Positions 34,372 through 47,165 are shown, numbered from the stretch's first letter. The stretch is 64,000 nucleotides of DNA from Thamnaconus septentrionalis (GCA_009823395.1 CM020507.1:6408501-6472500), one strand, 5' to 3'. The notes: a model not told the origin generated them from the letters alone. Translations and numbers: made by a program.

Positions 34372-37300
34372 AGTTAGAGGGAAAACAATTGTCAAACTTT
34401 TGCTTATGAACACCATGTTTAACACATTAAAACTTATATTACATCAAGTTTCTCCAACAATCCGACAGGGCGAAGGAAGAAGGAAAAAGCAGCATAGGTT
34501 CTTCCACAGCGTCAGCGAGATTAACGATGTTGCACAACCAGTCGACCAACTCGTCGCTGCACTTTACTGCACAAGCGCTGACCTGCTTGACGGGCGCAGT
34601 AAAGGTGGGCGGTGGTGGTGGTGGTGGTGGTGGTGGTGTGCTGTTGGATCCTGCCCTGGGCAGGGCGTGATCTCTCTCTCTCAGACATGTAGCTGCAGCT
34701 CACTGCTGCAGCTACGGTTTAGAACTACAAACCTTTAGATTAGCTCAGGATTTGCAAACAGGGATGCAGATAAAACGGCCGTTCATGACTCAAGCCATAG
34801 ATGATAACAGATTTATTTTAGACAAGCTAGTAATGGGAGTGTGAGACATGATCACTTATCAAGACTGCTGGCAGTCCTTGAACAGACTGGATCAGCAACT
34901 GTTACATAAGTCCCTTTTTTTGAACTGCAAAGTTACTTCCTGTTATTATCTGGGCCTTTCTCTTGAAAGGCAGCTGCAGTCCAGTTGCAGTAAGCGCTGC
35001 CTGTAGTCACACGTCATCAACTGCGCATTAAATCTCGCACTTGAGTTGTCCTGTGGAACATCTGCAGTGAGAAATTCAAATTGCAATCATGCATATATAC
35101 ATAAATTAAAGAGACTGTTAAAATGGAAATACTGCAATCACATGACACGGAGCAGCGACTGCTTGCATCTCATTTTTATTTTTTGTTGATTTTGACTAAA
35201 TGTTCCAATGGACTTAAAAATCCTATAATGCAAGGTTAACATGCTATTTTATATTTTGGCAGTAAATATCAAAAGCAGATGGAGTGGGGGCGTGGGGAGT
35301 TGGGAAAAGAAAAGTTTTTCATAACTTCTTCCTATTTCCCTTTTGAACTGGAGCTTTATTCACAAAGTGACTTTAGGCAGAATTATTTATTTTATTGTTA
35401 TTGTTTTTTGCAATCAGCTACGTTAGCATTAGCCAGGCCAACAAGGTCAATCTCCACAATTTATTCTATACTTTTACACATGAGACTCAACCCAAATCCA
35501 CTTCCTGTCACCAAGGCCAAGGGCCACCATTGTCATCAGATTCCAGCTACATTCCTGCGTTGCTGTGTGCAACAATGAGACGAGGTGTATCCTCACCTCT
35601 CTTCAACCCCGACTGACCACGCAGCATTTGCACCCAATTTGAGTCATAGCAAAGAAAACTGCACCATACATTGCTTTCTGCAGGGCAAGCTGTTGTACTC
35701 TTTTTATAAGGGGAAATGAGATTTGCAAGACACAAGAACAACGCGAGTCATACTCCAAGTCAGACAAACCGCTTTTAGAAACAATTCATTCACAGGAAAT
35801 GAGGCCCATGATAAATGTGTGGATATTTAGTTTGAAGAAGCGGAACATTGAAGAATCATTTGTGAAAAGAACTGGAATTCTATGTACTTTGAGTGAAGGA
35901 GTGCTTTGAGTGTGCTAGAACGTTAAACAGAACTACATTAATATCACATGAATCCATGTTTCATTGCTTACTGTGGAATCTGTTTGACAAAAGGTGCTAA
36001 AACAATGAGGGGTAAAACTGGGGTCGATGTTTGTCCACCTGAAAGACACGACATCAAGACTCATCAACTCTGATCTGGAAAGGCAAGCTAACGGTTACTA
36101 ACCAACGTCTGAGCATGTTAGCTTTCTCAGCTAAACACTGAAAGTATAATTCAGTGTATTGAATCAAACTGCACCACCACTAAGTGCAGTGTAAGTCCTT
36201 ACAGTCTTGACTACAGTGTCCTTTGTCACCAGTTAAGACTGTTGATCTGCTATGAATCTGCAGGAGTGAACGATTACAGCCATTAAGACTTGCAATTGTC
36301 TGGTTTTAGGTGTCATCAGCGGGCATCAGTGAACAGTCAAGTCACCACTTGTCCAGCTCTGATAATGTCATTCATTAGTATTGAGTATATCTGAACAGTG
36401 AAGAGTTAACATGCGGTAGTGCAACACCTAGTGAATGTGGTGTATAAACACTGTTGACATACAGTATAGACTTTAACTCAGACTTTGCATTTCATGATAA
36501 CCAAACCCTAACACAAGCCAATATGTTATAAATATGAATTCAAATGTATCTGACACGACTCACTTCTGGGTTAATAAACAAAGAAAGGCGCTCTGGATGA
36601 TCTGAGTATTTGTTTCTAAAGTGGAAGCAGCGAGCAGCACAGATTTAGCCATGTGATCCTCTTAAAACAAACGCATACACTGACAGGCTTCGTCAGTCAG
36701 TGGTTGTTACCGAGACGCCTCAAATGTCCTCCTGAAAATAAAAATGGATAAAATCCGAAGTTCAACAATGTTTTAAAGAGAGCAAAAACATGCATATCAA
36801 GAACTTTAATCAAGTCTGAAGCGAGACAACGTGCACAGACATGACTGGACTCCATGTGAGGAATGTCAGACATGTGAACAGAATCCAGTGTTGAACTTCA
36901 CACTGCTGAAAAGATACCACGTTAAATCAACACACTGACTGCTGGGGGATTTATTATGAACACAACAGAACTCAAAACTTTCCGACCGTTTCATTGCAAC
37001 AACTGAAAACAATCTGATCAGAAAGACGACGGCTAAAGCTGAGAGGATCAATATGTTGCACACTGCTGAAAGCACCCCAGCATGGACAATACGCAGCTCA
37101 GAATGTTCAAAATGCATGACAGACAGCAGAGTCACACAGCAGTGCAGCAGATAGGAACAACACTGTCTTTCAGATCCTCATTGCTGACTTTCCATCTGCT
37201 TCCTGATCCACTTCCTGTCCCGCTCCAGCCACAGGAAGTCAGGCCAGCGCTTCTGAACAGTGCAGCAACCCAGCAGAGGTTCATGATCTGCTGTGGTGAA

Positions 37301-38429
37301 CATGTTCAAACACAGCTGTGTCACACCACTGGGTTTGACCCCCAGGGGTCACCTGAAGCCCACTGCAGGTCTCAACAGGAACACTGCTGCAGTGCACAAG
37401 ATGATTCCACACTCAGGCTGAGGAACCAGCGCAACACAACCACCACACACTGAGTGCAGCCACAACCAATCAAACAGCCTCGACTGTCATTAAAAACACA
37501 TAAGCCTTTGAACTATGTGGGTCAACCCTCATCAAGTGGGACTCAACTGATGGAGATTATTGACAACTGTCCAGGAGGAGGAGCTGGAGGAGGAGGAGGA
37601 CGACCTTGAAACATCCACTTCACCAGCAGTTTAAAAAGCAGATGATGGCTGAACTCTCCAGGCAGGTTAAGTGGGGAGTGCGGGGGGGTCATCATGTGAC
37701 TACCAGACATTCCACCCAGTGACAATTAAGAAAACTTTAAAAAATTAAAAAATTAAAAAACACACCATAGAAAAACTCATTGAATTACATTTTAATTCAG
37801 TTGTGTGTTCAAATAGAAACAAATAATTAAGGTTTGTTTTAACTGACTAAATGATTAAACACATCTGTGTCACAATGAACTCATCAGAAAATGTGTGTGT
37901 GAGTGAGAGAGAGAGAGAGCGAGAGACAATAAATGCTAATGTATTCCACAGATAGAAGAACAAAGAGAAGAAGAGCTGGGGAGGGGGGGGGGCAATGTCA
38001 AACCAGCTATAACTGCAACTTAATTGGGCTTCATCCGAATCAATGAAAGCTGATCAGTGCTGATGGCGATATTGATCAGGTGGAGGTGAACCTCCAAGCA
38101 GCCTAGTTACTAACTAGTGGAGAAGATGCAGAATAACGGACTACTGGATGAAGTGAAGGGGGTTCAGAGTGGAGGAGATCACAGCAGGCTTCTGTCTCCA
38201 CGTGTTGCTGCAGCGGGAGAAGCGACGATATGAGTAGATGAAGTGATTGCAACGCGGAGGAGATCAATCAAATAATCAGTGAGCGACATTACTGCCCCCC
38301 CTTGCCCTCTCGTGGTTTGTCTGCCTATCAGTGTTCTTTCTTTCAGGTCAAATGTGACGTCACATCTGGACGAACGAACTGATTCACAGCGTGTTGGTTT
38401 TTTGTTGTTTTTTTTAAGTCTTTGAACAA

Positions 38430-39080
38430 AATGCTGATCAACATGAACGACATGACGAGACAGTTTACGGCGGTGAATGTGACTGGCAGTCCGGGTGAAG
38501 GAGGTCCAACAGCCGGTCCGGGGACCAGCAGGGCGCGGCTGCTGCTCCAGCGGAGGGTGTTTCCCCGCCGCAGCGCCAACAGCTGGCCGCCCCAGGAACC
38601 AGCACACCGCGGCGGCTCCGGCTCGCCGAACCGCCCCGCAACAATACCGAACCGGCCGAACATCCACGGGGACGCGCGGCGCTTCGATCACTAAAGTTTA
38701 AGGAACCGCCGGCTAATGCTAATGCTAGGTAGCTAGGAAGCGCAGTCCACTTCCGCCGGACGAGTCATTCTGGAGCAGGCGCGTGCAGCTTCCGGTCCGG
38801 CCAACAAGCTTCGCTCCCGAACCATCGGAACAACTGGACCGAACCGGTTCTGACCTGAGAGCCGCGAGGACCTACCTGCTGCGAGGAGGAGTAGAGTAGA
38901 GGAGTAGTCCCGAGGAGGAGCCGAGTCAGAGAGCCAAGGAGCAGAGTCACAGAGCGGCCAGATTCCCGGAGCTTCCTGTCTGAGACTGGAGTTGCTACTG
39001 CTGCTGCTGCGCCTGCTCTTCCCCTCCTGGCCCCGCCCCCTGACATCTAGCCACGCCCCCTGACCCTGCCCCCGCCCCAC
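38430..39080 (-). promoter_or_regulatory. CpG-rich block, likely coro1c promoter and 5' UTR exon
   Basis: The densest CpG stretch for several kb. On the minus strand it contains an ideal donor (GCAG|GTAGGTCC) ending an exon at 38876, which would join to the coro1c acceptor at 31885. The exon probably begins near 39080. The assignment is inferred from strand, donor quality and the missing coro1c 5' UTR. Confidence 0.5.
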
Positions 39081-39285
39081 ACTGTGACAGCGCTGTGTGG
39101 ATGACTGACTGTTGACGGACAGCCTCAAAAGCCAATCACAGTGGTGGGGTGGGGGACCAGGAACTGTCTCTTATCACCACCGCCTCCACCTTCTCTTCCT
39201 CCTCCTTCTTCACCTCTTCCTCCTCCTCCTCCTCCACCTCTACTTCATCCTCCTCCTCCTCCTCCTCCTCCACCACTCTAGCCAC

Positions 39286-42200
39286 CTACTCTTCCTCCTC
39301 CTCGCCCTCCTGCTTCTGCCCATCGTAAAAAAGAGCTGCCTTCAGTTTATAGTTTTAATCAGCGGTGTATAAGTATAAAGTACACACTCTCAGTACTGCG
39401 GTCAAAGTTCTCCATTACAACTACTGACTCCTGGATTTTATGATTGCTTTCATTCAACAAGTTCTTTCCCAACACACACAAGAAGCAAAGATCAATCAAT
39501 ATCAACATCACTCCAGAAGAAAAAACTGGGAAAAGAACCAAGATTCATTAAGATACTTGATAAAGAAGCTGACTTCAATACTTCAATAGTATTCGATATT
39601 TTATTATGTGATATGATTAACATTAATAGAATGTGCAAGTGTCGTGTCAAAGTGACTTATTTCCAAAACAAACACAATCTACTCTATCAAAGAACAGATG
39701 TGTGTATTATTTAGCACATCACAACTGCATGAATACAGAACATGAATACTGTGCAGTCAAAAAAGTGCATTTAATAATAATAATAATCAGTAAAACTGTT
39801 GCGCTGTCTGAATCACACAGCTTTAAGAATGATATTTCATATTTTAATTAGCATTTAAAACAGGCTACAAGGGTTCTTGTCCCCATAGTGTGATTAACAA
39901 AGGCCTTCTATTCTATTGTATTCCAGCCCCACCAGATGGCGGTATTTCCCAGCTGCTCTCCCATCGCCTATGCTGGTTCCAGCGGCCCAGTTTGAATCAC
40001 GAATCATTTGAGTCACTGAGTCATGGATCAACTTGCACCTTGTGTTGTTGTGTATCGTCCACACAGGAAGTGCAGTCAATCTAAACAGTCAGTCTGATTT
40101 TAACACAACGTTCAACTTTCCTGTTTTTAAAGATGTGATTAAAATGATGTTTTACATTCTGATCCGTTTGAGAGTCGTTTTTGCTTTAGTGTCACTGCAG
40201 AGAACTGATGTTTGCACCACTTTTTCATGACTGAAACTTCACCTTTTGTGTGTGTGTTAATGATTTTTTATTGTTCTTTATTTCATCCAGTTTGCCTTGT
40301 GATGCTGTTGGTCACTTCATTAAAGTCCAGCTGTAAACAACTGTTATAGATCCTGTGTTGCTTAAAATACATTTACATTGAGACAATGACATCATCAGTT
40401 TTTCATGATGTCACTTCTATGTGGATGCTGGATACTTAATGCATCCCTGAGCCTGATGGTTCTGGTTCTGTGTTGTTTGGAAGCAGCTGCTGATGGACTG
40501 ATGTGTTCGAGGCTAGAAGGAGAAAATGAGAGTATAGAACTAGAATACACAAGACTCCACCACTGACTTGCACCTTGTGTTGCTGTGTATCATCCAGACA
40601 GGAAGTGGATCAAAACCGCAGTCTTACCTCTCCTCACCGACGGCTTCCTCTCCACACTCTTCTCTGGAGATTTCTGAGCCCAGTCGAACGCTGCCTTCAT
40701 CTGGGCCACCTTCACCGACTGGTTCTGGTCCTCGCTCCTGGTGTCCGCTGCTGGTCTTGCTCGCTCCTGCTGCTGCAGCTTCTCGTGCAGCTGGATGGTT
40801 TCCTTGATGAGTTGGGAGACGGGCCTGGATCTGGGCCTGTTGTGGTGGGATCGAACCCTCATCTTCACACTCTCACTGCTCTCTTCACCAGTTCTGATGG
40901 CTGGTGGCTCCAGATCTTCTTCATGGTGTGTTGAAGGTGGATCCTGCTTCAGATCTTCTCCACAGTGTGTTGAAGGTGGGTCCTGCTCCACCTGGTCTAC
41001 AATCCGCTCATGTTCCTTGGATGTAGATCTCCTTACTCGGTCTTCTGAGTGAGTTGAGCTGGTCCCAGTCCCACTGGAGATCCCTGCCTGCAGAGGAGGT
41101 GTGCCCCCATCTGGGCTGTTGGGCATATTGTGTGAGTTTGCAATTTGTCCATCACCTCTTGCAGGTGTAATTTTCAGATCATGGGTTGTAGAAGGTCCAG
41201 GCGACTCCTCTTCTGATGATGAACCGTATTTTGCTAATGTAACCCCATTTAAAGTGACGATCCGGTCGGTTCTACTGAGAGGAACCTCTGGTGCTGCACC
41301 ATCACAGAGCCCTTTCACCACGTCGTCGCTGGCACCCCCTCTGTTCAGGTCAACATCTTGGATCTCCGAATTAGCGGTGCTTGTCTGCTTTTTATTCCTC
41401 TGCAGAAGCTTCTCCAAGATGGAGCTTGGTTCAGAGGGAGCGACCAGACCAGAAACTGGCGGTCCAGAAACTGGCGGTCCAGAACCCGGCGGTCCAGAAC
41501 CTAGTGGTCTGTCTGTGGTTCCTCCAGTTGCTTCCATCTGCAGACGGAGCCTCAGTGCTTTTGGCCTGGCTGGACTGCAGTCATTAAGAAGCAGCTTCAG
41601 TGTTTCTTCCTCAGTGAGACTGAGGTTCCTCTGGCTTGGAGCTCCGCCGTGAACGCTGTCCTTCAGCTCTGACTGAGACTCTTTCTGGAGGCTGTTTTTG
41701 GAAGGATGTGGAGACGTGGTGGGCGGCGGTTCCTTCCTGTCAGTCAAGAGGCCTAGTGTTCCTGCTAGCGCGCCACTATCTCCACCAGCCACCATGTCTA
41801 CACCTCTGTGGGCTGTTTGACCAGGAGAAGCACCATATCTTCTCCTCATCACCATCTCCTCTGCAGAGTTCTCAGCCTCCCTCTCTCCATGCACCACTCC
41901 AGCCTCAGACTCCTCCTCCTCCTGGGCCTCCTGCTGGGGAGTGACCTCCTTCATCATGCTCCTTGGGGTTCTCCTCAGCGGCTCCTCAACGCTCTTTTCC
42001 TCTCTTGTGCTTTGATGTCTGAACTTGAAGGCAGTGTCTCTTCCCTCCAGCCTCGGACTGCTCTGTGGAGCAAGCCGATTAGCCCGGCCTCCTGCTCCTC
42101 CTCCCTCCTCCACCTCCCACCACCCCTCCTGGTCTCACCTCCCTCAGCTTCTCCTGGCTGGAAGGTGTTGTTGGCTCCTCATTCACAGTGTCTGGATCCC

Positions 42201-42393
42201 TCAAATGTTGTCCAGTGTTACCAGCCTCCACCTCCTGCTCCTCCTCCTCCCTCTCATGGGGGCTTCTACCTTCCATGACATCACCTGTATGAGTTCCTCC
42301 TCCACCTCCAGGTTGAGAACCTGGCCTGGCTTCTGCTGTTCCCTCAGCCAGGGCGTGTTCTCCTCCGTCCATCTTCTCCTGGTTCTGACCCAT
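39286..42393 (-). CDS. Unrecognised low-complexity protein gene between coro1c and ssh1
   Basis: Exon a 42393-42139 opens with MGQNQEKMDGG right after an acceptor (CCACAG), so more sequence may lie upstream. GAG|GTGAGACC then joins CCACAG|AGC at 42062. Exon b 42062-40628 is a 1435-nt open stretch ending at a strong donor, G|GTAAGAC. The only terminal exon I can offer is 39335-39286; its phase fits (ALFYDGQKQEGEEEEE then TAG) but its pyrimidine tract is poor. The product, about 575 aa, is acidic and disordered (Glu/Gln, Ser, Pro), with a short repeat around GSGPPVSGPP and two DPPSTH repeats. More ordered islands are LSLTEEETLKLLLND, SSILEKLLQRNKKQ, RIVTLNGVTLAKYGSS and, near the end, RPVSQLIKETIQLHEKLQQQ and VAQMKAAFDWAQKSPEK. 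No family was recognised. Codon-level order, a long open frame and good splice sites favour a real gene. Confidence 0.6.
40075..40565. mobile_element. hAT family C copy, extended
   Basis: Shares AAAGATGTGATTAAAATGAT, TTTGCACCACTTTTTCATGA and the end AAGACTCCACCACTG with other family C copies. It lies in the predicted last intron of the unrecognised gene. A 39-bp sequence (TTGCACCTTGTGTTG.TGTGTAT.) flanks it at 40032-40070 and 40568-40608. Confidence 0.6.
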
Positions 42394-42757
42394 AGTGACC
42401 TGTGGAGAAAGATGTTTCGCTATTTTATTCCATGATCATATTTCAAGACATGTCACAAGATACAGTGAGGTACCCACAGAAATCCTTTTCTCATCTATCA
42501 TATTGAAAAAAACACCTGGAACCCCCTAGAACTATCTAAAGCTCCCTAGAACCAACCAGAACCACCTAGAATTACCCCAGTAGAACCACACAGTGAGGTT
42601 ACCCACAGAAATGGATGATCCTTTTCTCAGCTATTGTATTGAGCAAAACTGATACTTCAACACTGGACATGTGCACACCGTGCTGCATTATCACACTGGA
42701 AAGAAGAGATGGGTTATTGTATGGCCAGATGTGGAGATTGAGTTAGTTTGACTGACT

Positions 42758-42762
<5 letters not shown>

Positions 42763-42844
<82 letters not shown>
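42763..42844. repeat. (TG)n microsatellite
   Basis: About 40 TG units with one GG interruption near 42807. Confidence 0.97.
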
Positions 42845-42847
<3 letters not shown>

Positions 42848-43516
42848 GTTCTTGATTTGGTTTTGGTGTTGTGTTGTTTTGTGGGTAGGAAGCGTGTTGT
42901 AAATGCTTGAAATCAAAATTAAATCCTTCAAAAAAAAACAACTGGTTGCCTTCAGAATCCCCATCAATCTCTGATGAAAAAAGAAGATGCTCAACTGGAA
43001 GCTCTGGAAGTGCTGCTGTTCAAACCAAGAGTGTTGGAACAGCAGACACTTGGATCACGACCAGAACGGCTGTAAGTTCAACTAGATTCTAGCAGCGTGA
43101 AGCAAACAACTCACAGTCACACAGCAGTGGAGGTGGAGATGTCACATGAGCAGCTGCTATAGTGTTCCCTCTGTTGTGTGTTTTTATGCTCTGCTACGAC
43201 TTGAAGTCAATTCACAGTCACAAGGTTTTGCATCGCGCTCATTTGTGAATTCCACAAACTGAACATGACTGTTGCTTTGTGAATCAATCTGAACGAGGGG
43301 CAACATCCAACTGGACATGAAGCATGAAGCTCAGATTCAGACAAGAAGTGAATCGGGGCTGTTGGTGGAGAAAATGAAAGTGTGTGTGAACATTGTTCAA
43401 CACAAACAGCTTCAAGCAGATACTGTGTTTAAAACTACATCCTGTTAGAATAAAATGTTTAATACGTCATGTAAAATTAGTTTTGCAGCTTAGAATTCTT
43501 GAATCCAGCACTGTTC

Positions 43517-43536
43517 GGGTTAGGGTTAGGGTTAAC
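43517..43536 (+). repeat. Short telomere-like (GGGTTA)3 tract
   Basis: Three consecutive GGGTTA units, the vertebrate telomere motif, in interior DNA. Confidence 0.9.
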
Positions 43537-43709
43537 TTGTTAAAAATGTTTTTAACATAATGTAAAGCTGAAGTGGTTGTAAATCGGTCAGGAACTCATG
43601 ACTGTCACTGAAAACTCTGCATTCAATTCTACCAATAATGAGAACGCTGCAAATGAATGAATAAAACTTTACAAATATTATCAATATATATATATATACT
43701 GTTTACAAG

Positions 43710-44037
43710 CAGTGGTGTAGTCTAGAATATTCTAGTGGTTCTACTCTGATGAAAAATGAATAAATAATGAACACACTTACAAAAGTTTCAGCAATCAAGC
43801 ACAAAAAATTGTGCAAACATACCAATCAATTCTCTACAGCAGCACTAAAGCAATAGCTGATTCTCTCAAACAGATCATAACATGAAAAATCATTTTAATC
43901 ACATTTTTAAACAAGAAAGTTGAATGTTTTGTCCAATAAAAACAGACTGATTTTTTATCTCTGCAGCATTTTTTAGTGGTTGTAGGGTCATTTGGGACCT
44001 TTCTAGTGGTTATACAGCTGTGGATCACGTAGAGAGA
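43710..44037. mobile_element. hAT family C copy, inverted
   Basis: Starts CAGTGGTGTAGTCTAGAATA. It contains, in reverse orientation, the blocks TAGTGGTT and ATCACGTAGAGAGA that open the copy at 2032. The right terminal repeat is eroded. Confidence 0.72.
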
Positions 44038-44786
44038 CAGGACCACGGGTGACAAGACGAGAAGAGAACAAGAGGAGGAGGAGTTGGAGGAGGAGCTGGA
44101 GGAGGAGCTGGAGCAGCAACAGTGTTCAACTGCTGGTCGTCTGTAACTGAATCAGCTTCATTCACTGAACTGCAGCCGTCAGCAGAACATGGAGACACAA
44201 AGAACAATCAATCATCTGGACCATCAGTCTGTTGACTGTCTGCCGCCTGGATCACCCGCCTTTAACCTCTCCCTTCCCTCCGTGACATCATATGACTGCT
44301 GTATCATCTGACCACTGAGACTCGTGGCTCTGAGAGCTGAATCACCTCAAGTCAGTGTGAGAAGATTTGCAGCTTTCTCTTCTTCCACTCCAGCTTCATC
44401 ATCATTATCATCATCATCATCATCATCATCTACAACATGAGGAACGTTCTTGTTTCCCCCTAAAGTTGCAGAGTCGTCACATGTTGGACCCGCCAGGTGT
44501 CTTCTTCAACCCTGTCCCCCCCCCCTCCTCCCTTCCTCTTCCGCCCCCTCCTCCTCATGCTCCTCCTCCTCCTCCTCTTCTTCACCCTCCTCTCCTTCCT
44601 TCTCCACCTCCATCAGGCTGAAAACAACCGCTCTTTTCATACTGTCTCACCCTCACGACGTCTGCAGCTGATCATCTGACCACCATGTGGACCTGCTGGA
44701 GCTCCAAGGAGCTGCAGCCTCTCAGAGCTCCAGCCTCTGGGGGACAGTCAGTGTAAATAATAGACTATTCATCCTCTTTTCTTTTT

Positions 44787-44788
<2 letters not shown>

Positions 44789-44826
<38 letters not shown>

Positions 44827-44827
44827 A
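44789..44827. repeat. (AAAT)n tetranucleotide repeat
   Basis: About nine to ten perfect AAAT units. Confidence 0.96.
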
Positions 44828-45157
44828 ATGAAATCTATTGATTTAAAGCAAGAAAAAGCGCAAGCGTCCCCTGTGGATCAATGTGAGCTCAGAAGAAGAA
44901 GAAGAAGAAGAAGAAGGAGAAGAAGAAATAATCATTTCAATGCTGAGACCTACCAGTGAGGAGCTGCAGCTGATGGCTGATCTACAGTCAGTGACCAGGA
45001 CCAGGAGCCTCACAGTGACCAGTGGTGTGACTGCTTCTGGTTCAGTCCTCCCTCAAGTGCAGAAGCAACAGGCGCCTTATATTGTGTCCATGTGATGTCA
45101 CAGCACATCTGACTCACACAATGAGCAGAACTCACAGCTGCTGCAGAAACTGTAGAT

Positions 45158-45360
45158 CAGGAGTGCCCAACTCAAACACACATGTCAAACTGACACAAAG
45201 TCTTGGTCCAACATTTGTATTGATTGAGCGAATCTTCATCCAGAACAGTGAACCTTTTTATATGGAGCCAAACAAGTTGCATATGGAACAAAGCAAAGCT
45301 TCATACTAGATAACTTCATATTGCACACATGCTAAATACAATTTCAAATGAAAAAAAAAA
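45158..45360. mobile_element. hAT family B fragment, inverted
   Basis: Reads ACAAAGTCTTGGTCCAACAT, TATGGAGCCAAACAAG and AACTTCATATTGCACACATG, the reverse complement of the right half of the element at 33817-34371. Confidence 0.78.
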
Positions 45361-46860
45361 AATGTCAAATGCGTTGATTGATTCAGTGGAAATTCTGCAG
45401 CCTCAGTGCAGGAAGCAGCGCCCCCTGCAGGTTATCCATCAGACTGCACAACTGTGCTCAGTCAAATCACCCTGTTAACCACTTTAACATTTCATGGACG
45501 CGCAATAAAACACTGACTGAAATCAGCACTATTATGTAGACAACTCAATACACAATATTCCAACTGTTCACCACATGATTATTTTATTTTGTTTCTTTTT
45601 AATTGAAATAATTTTCCTTCCCTTTGCACAACTTTTTGTTACTGTAATGATGCAAATTTCCCCCAAAGTGGCAGTAGTAAAGGATTCTATTCTATTCTAT
45701 TCTATTCTATTCTATTCCAACATGATGACATCACAGTGCAACTCCACCAGCTTCTCTACCAGCTCTATATTGTAGTAGATGCTCCATGTTCTACCACGCA
45801 GACCTGCTGCTCAAACTTCACAGCACTGAGTTGGTGTTTGTTGTTTTTTCTTGAATCCCCCTTTAACACATCAGCAAATCAAGCAGCTGGCGCTCAGATG
45901 TGTCCAATCAGCTTCTATTGCGTGTTTTCACGCTCGGCACTACACAACATGGTTACAGCGTCAACACATCCTGTCCTGCAGCACAAAGACCCGCATTCAT
46001 CACGGAAAAACGCAGAGTATCAGGAGGAACCAGAGCAGTGACACACTCAACTGACTGACTGATGACATAAGGACTGTGACAGGAAGACACATTATATAAA
46101 CTGCTGCTGCTGTTACTGCTGCTGTTGCGGTGCGACAGCCCAGCTGCCAAACCATACAGACGAGGGAACAATGATGTAATGACCCCGTCGCAGTACACAC
46201 ACACATACTCACACACACTCTGGCTCTGCCCAGTGTTTCATTTACCTGTTCAGGAAGCTCTTAAACACACCACGCACAGTAACACACAAGGAACAACTGA
46301 CCCATGGGGTTTCTCCAAGTGTGTGTGTGTGTGTGTGTGAGTTCTCCAAGCCTTTAGTTTTTTTTGGGGGGGGAATCATGATCCATGGTATAATATGTAA
46401 AAGAGCTTTTTTTATTTCCATAATGAACACATACAGTACTTTATTTGGAACATAAAAAGTGCAATATGCCTTCATACTACAGTAATGTACAGTACAAAAG
46501 TGACTGCATAATTAAATATATAGATATTCTCCTGGAAGGTGCAAAAAAAGTGTGACAGCATTTCATTTTCATTTTTTTTTTTTTAAAAAAAAGGTTCATG
46601 ATTGACAGTTTTGTTCACATGTTCAGTTGTTCATCTTCAGCTCTGTTTCTGATTGGTGGAGACGGCCAAACAAAACTTTGGTCTTTCACATTGAACAACA
46701 ACAAAAGAAAAGCACAGCAATGAGCTCCTTCAAGGTAAACAGGCTTTAAATTAGAGGACCGGTTTTCTGACAACCTTGAATGTCAAACTCAGATCATCAT
46801 CAGGCTACTCTGTGAACAACCACGACTCACTGGACTGATGGAGTTGAGTGTTTGTCTCAG

Positions 46861-46902
46861 AGAGAGAGAGACAGAGAGACAGAGAGGGAGAGAGAGAGAG
46901 AA

Positions 46903-46933
<31 letters not shown>

Positions 46934-46955
46934 ACGAGAAAGACAGAGAGAGTGA

Positions 46956-46986
<31 letters not shown>

Positions 46987-46987
46987 C
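46861..46987. repeat. (GA)n-rich tract
   Basis: GAGA/GACA simple sequence, about 125 bp. Confidence 0.96.
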
Positions 46988-47074
46988 TCAGCCAATCATG
47001 CAACATCTCTCTCTCTCTGGACTCAAGTGCCACAAATGTAGGACACGTTTGTTTTGTTGACCAGATGGGTCATT

Positions 47075-47165
47075 GTGAACCTGTCTGGCTGGGTCAAAGG
47101 TCAGAGGGTGTGGTTGTGACCCTGTCTGGCTGGGTCAAAGGTCAGAGGGCATGGTTGTGTACCTG
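47075..47165. repeat. Two-copy 46-bp tandem repeat
   Basis: The unit CCTGTCTGGCTGGGTCAAAG plus GTCAGAGGG..TGGTTGTG occurs twice, nearly identical. Confidence 0.92.

Larger units (their letters stand above)
42394..46385. other. Upstream of the unrecognised gene, no other gene found
   Basis: Should contain the 5' UTR and promoter of the gene at 39286-42393, but I cannot place them. It holds a TG tract, two hAT copies, a telomere-like tract, (ATC)n near 44398-44430, C/T-rich tracts at 44515-44620, (AAAT)n, (GAA)n near 44890-44925 and (TATTC)n near 45688-45717. Open frames here are low complexity. Confidence 0.55.

Noticed and set aside
34400..34738. Trp-run protein on the plus strand
   Set aside because: The run is a (GGT/TGG)n tract; flanking sequence is non-coding.
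38431..38694. Plus-strand gene starting MLINMNDMTRQFTAV
   Set aside because: GC-rich promoter-proximal DNA is open on both strands; no splice sites or recognised family support it.
39112..39372. Leu-rich membrane protein on the plus strand
   Set aside because: Made of CTC/TCC repeats; no signal beyond composition.
41101..41652. Plus-strand frames antisense to the unidentified gene
   Set aside because: Shadow frames; splice sites and codon pattern favour the minus strand.
44367..44680. His/Pro-rich plus-strand frames
   Set aside because: Products of (ATC)n and CCT-rich tracts.
44883..45095. Plus-strand acidic protein beginning with a Glu run
   Set aside because: The Glu run is a (GAA)n repeat, the start is GTG, and nothing downstream is recognised.
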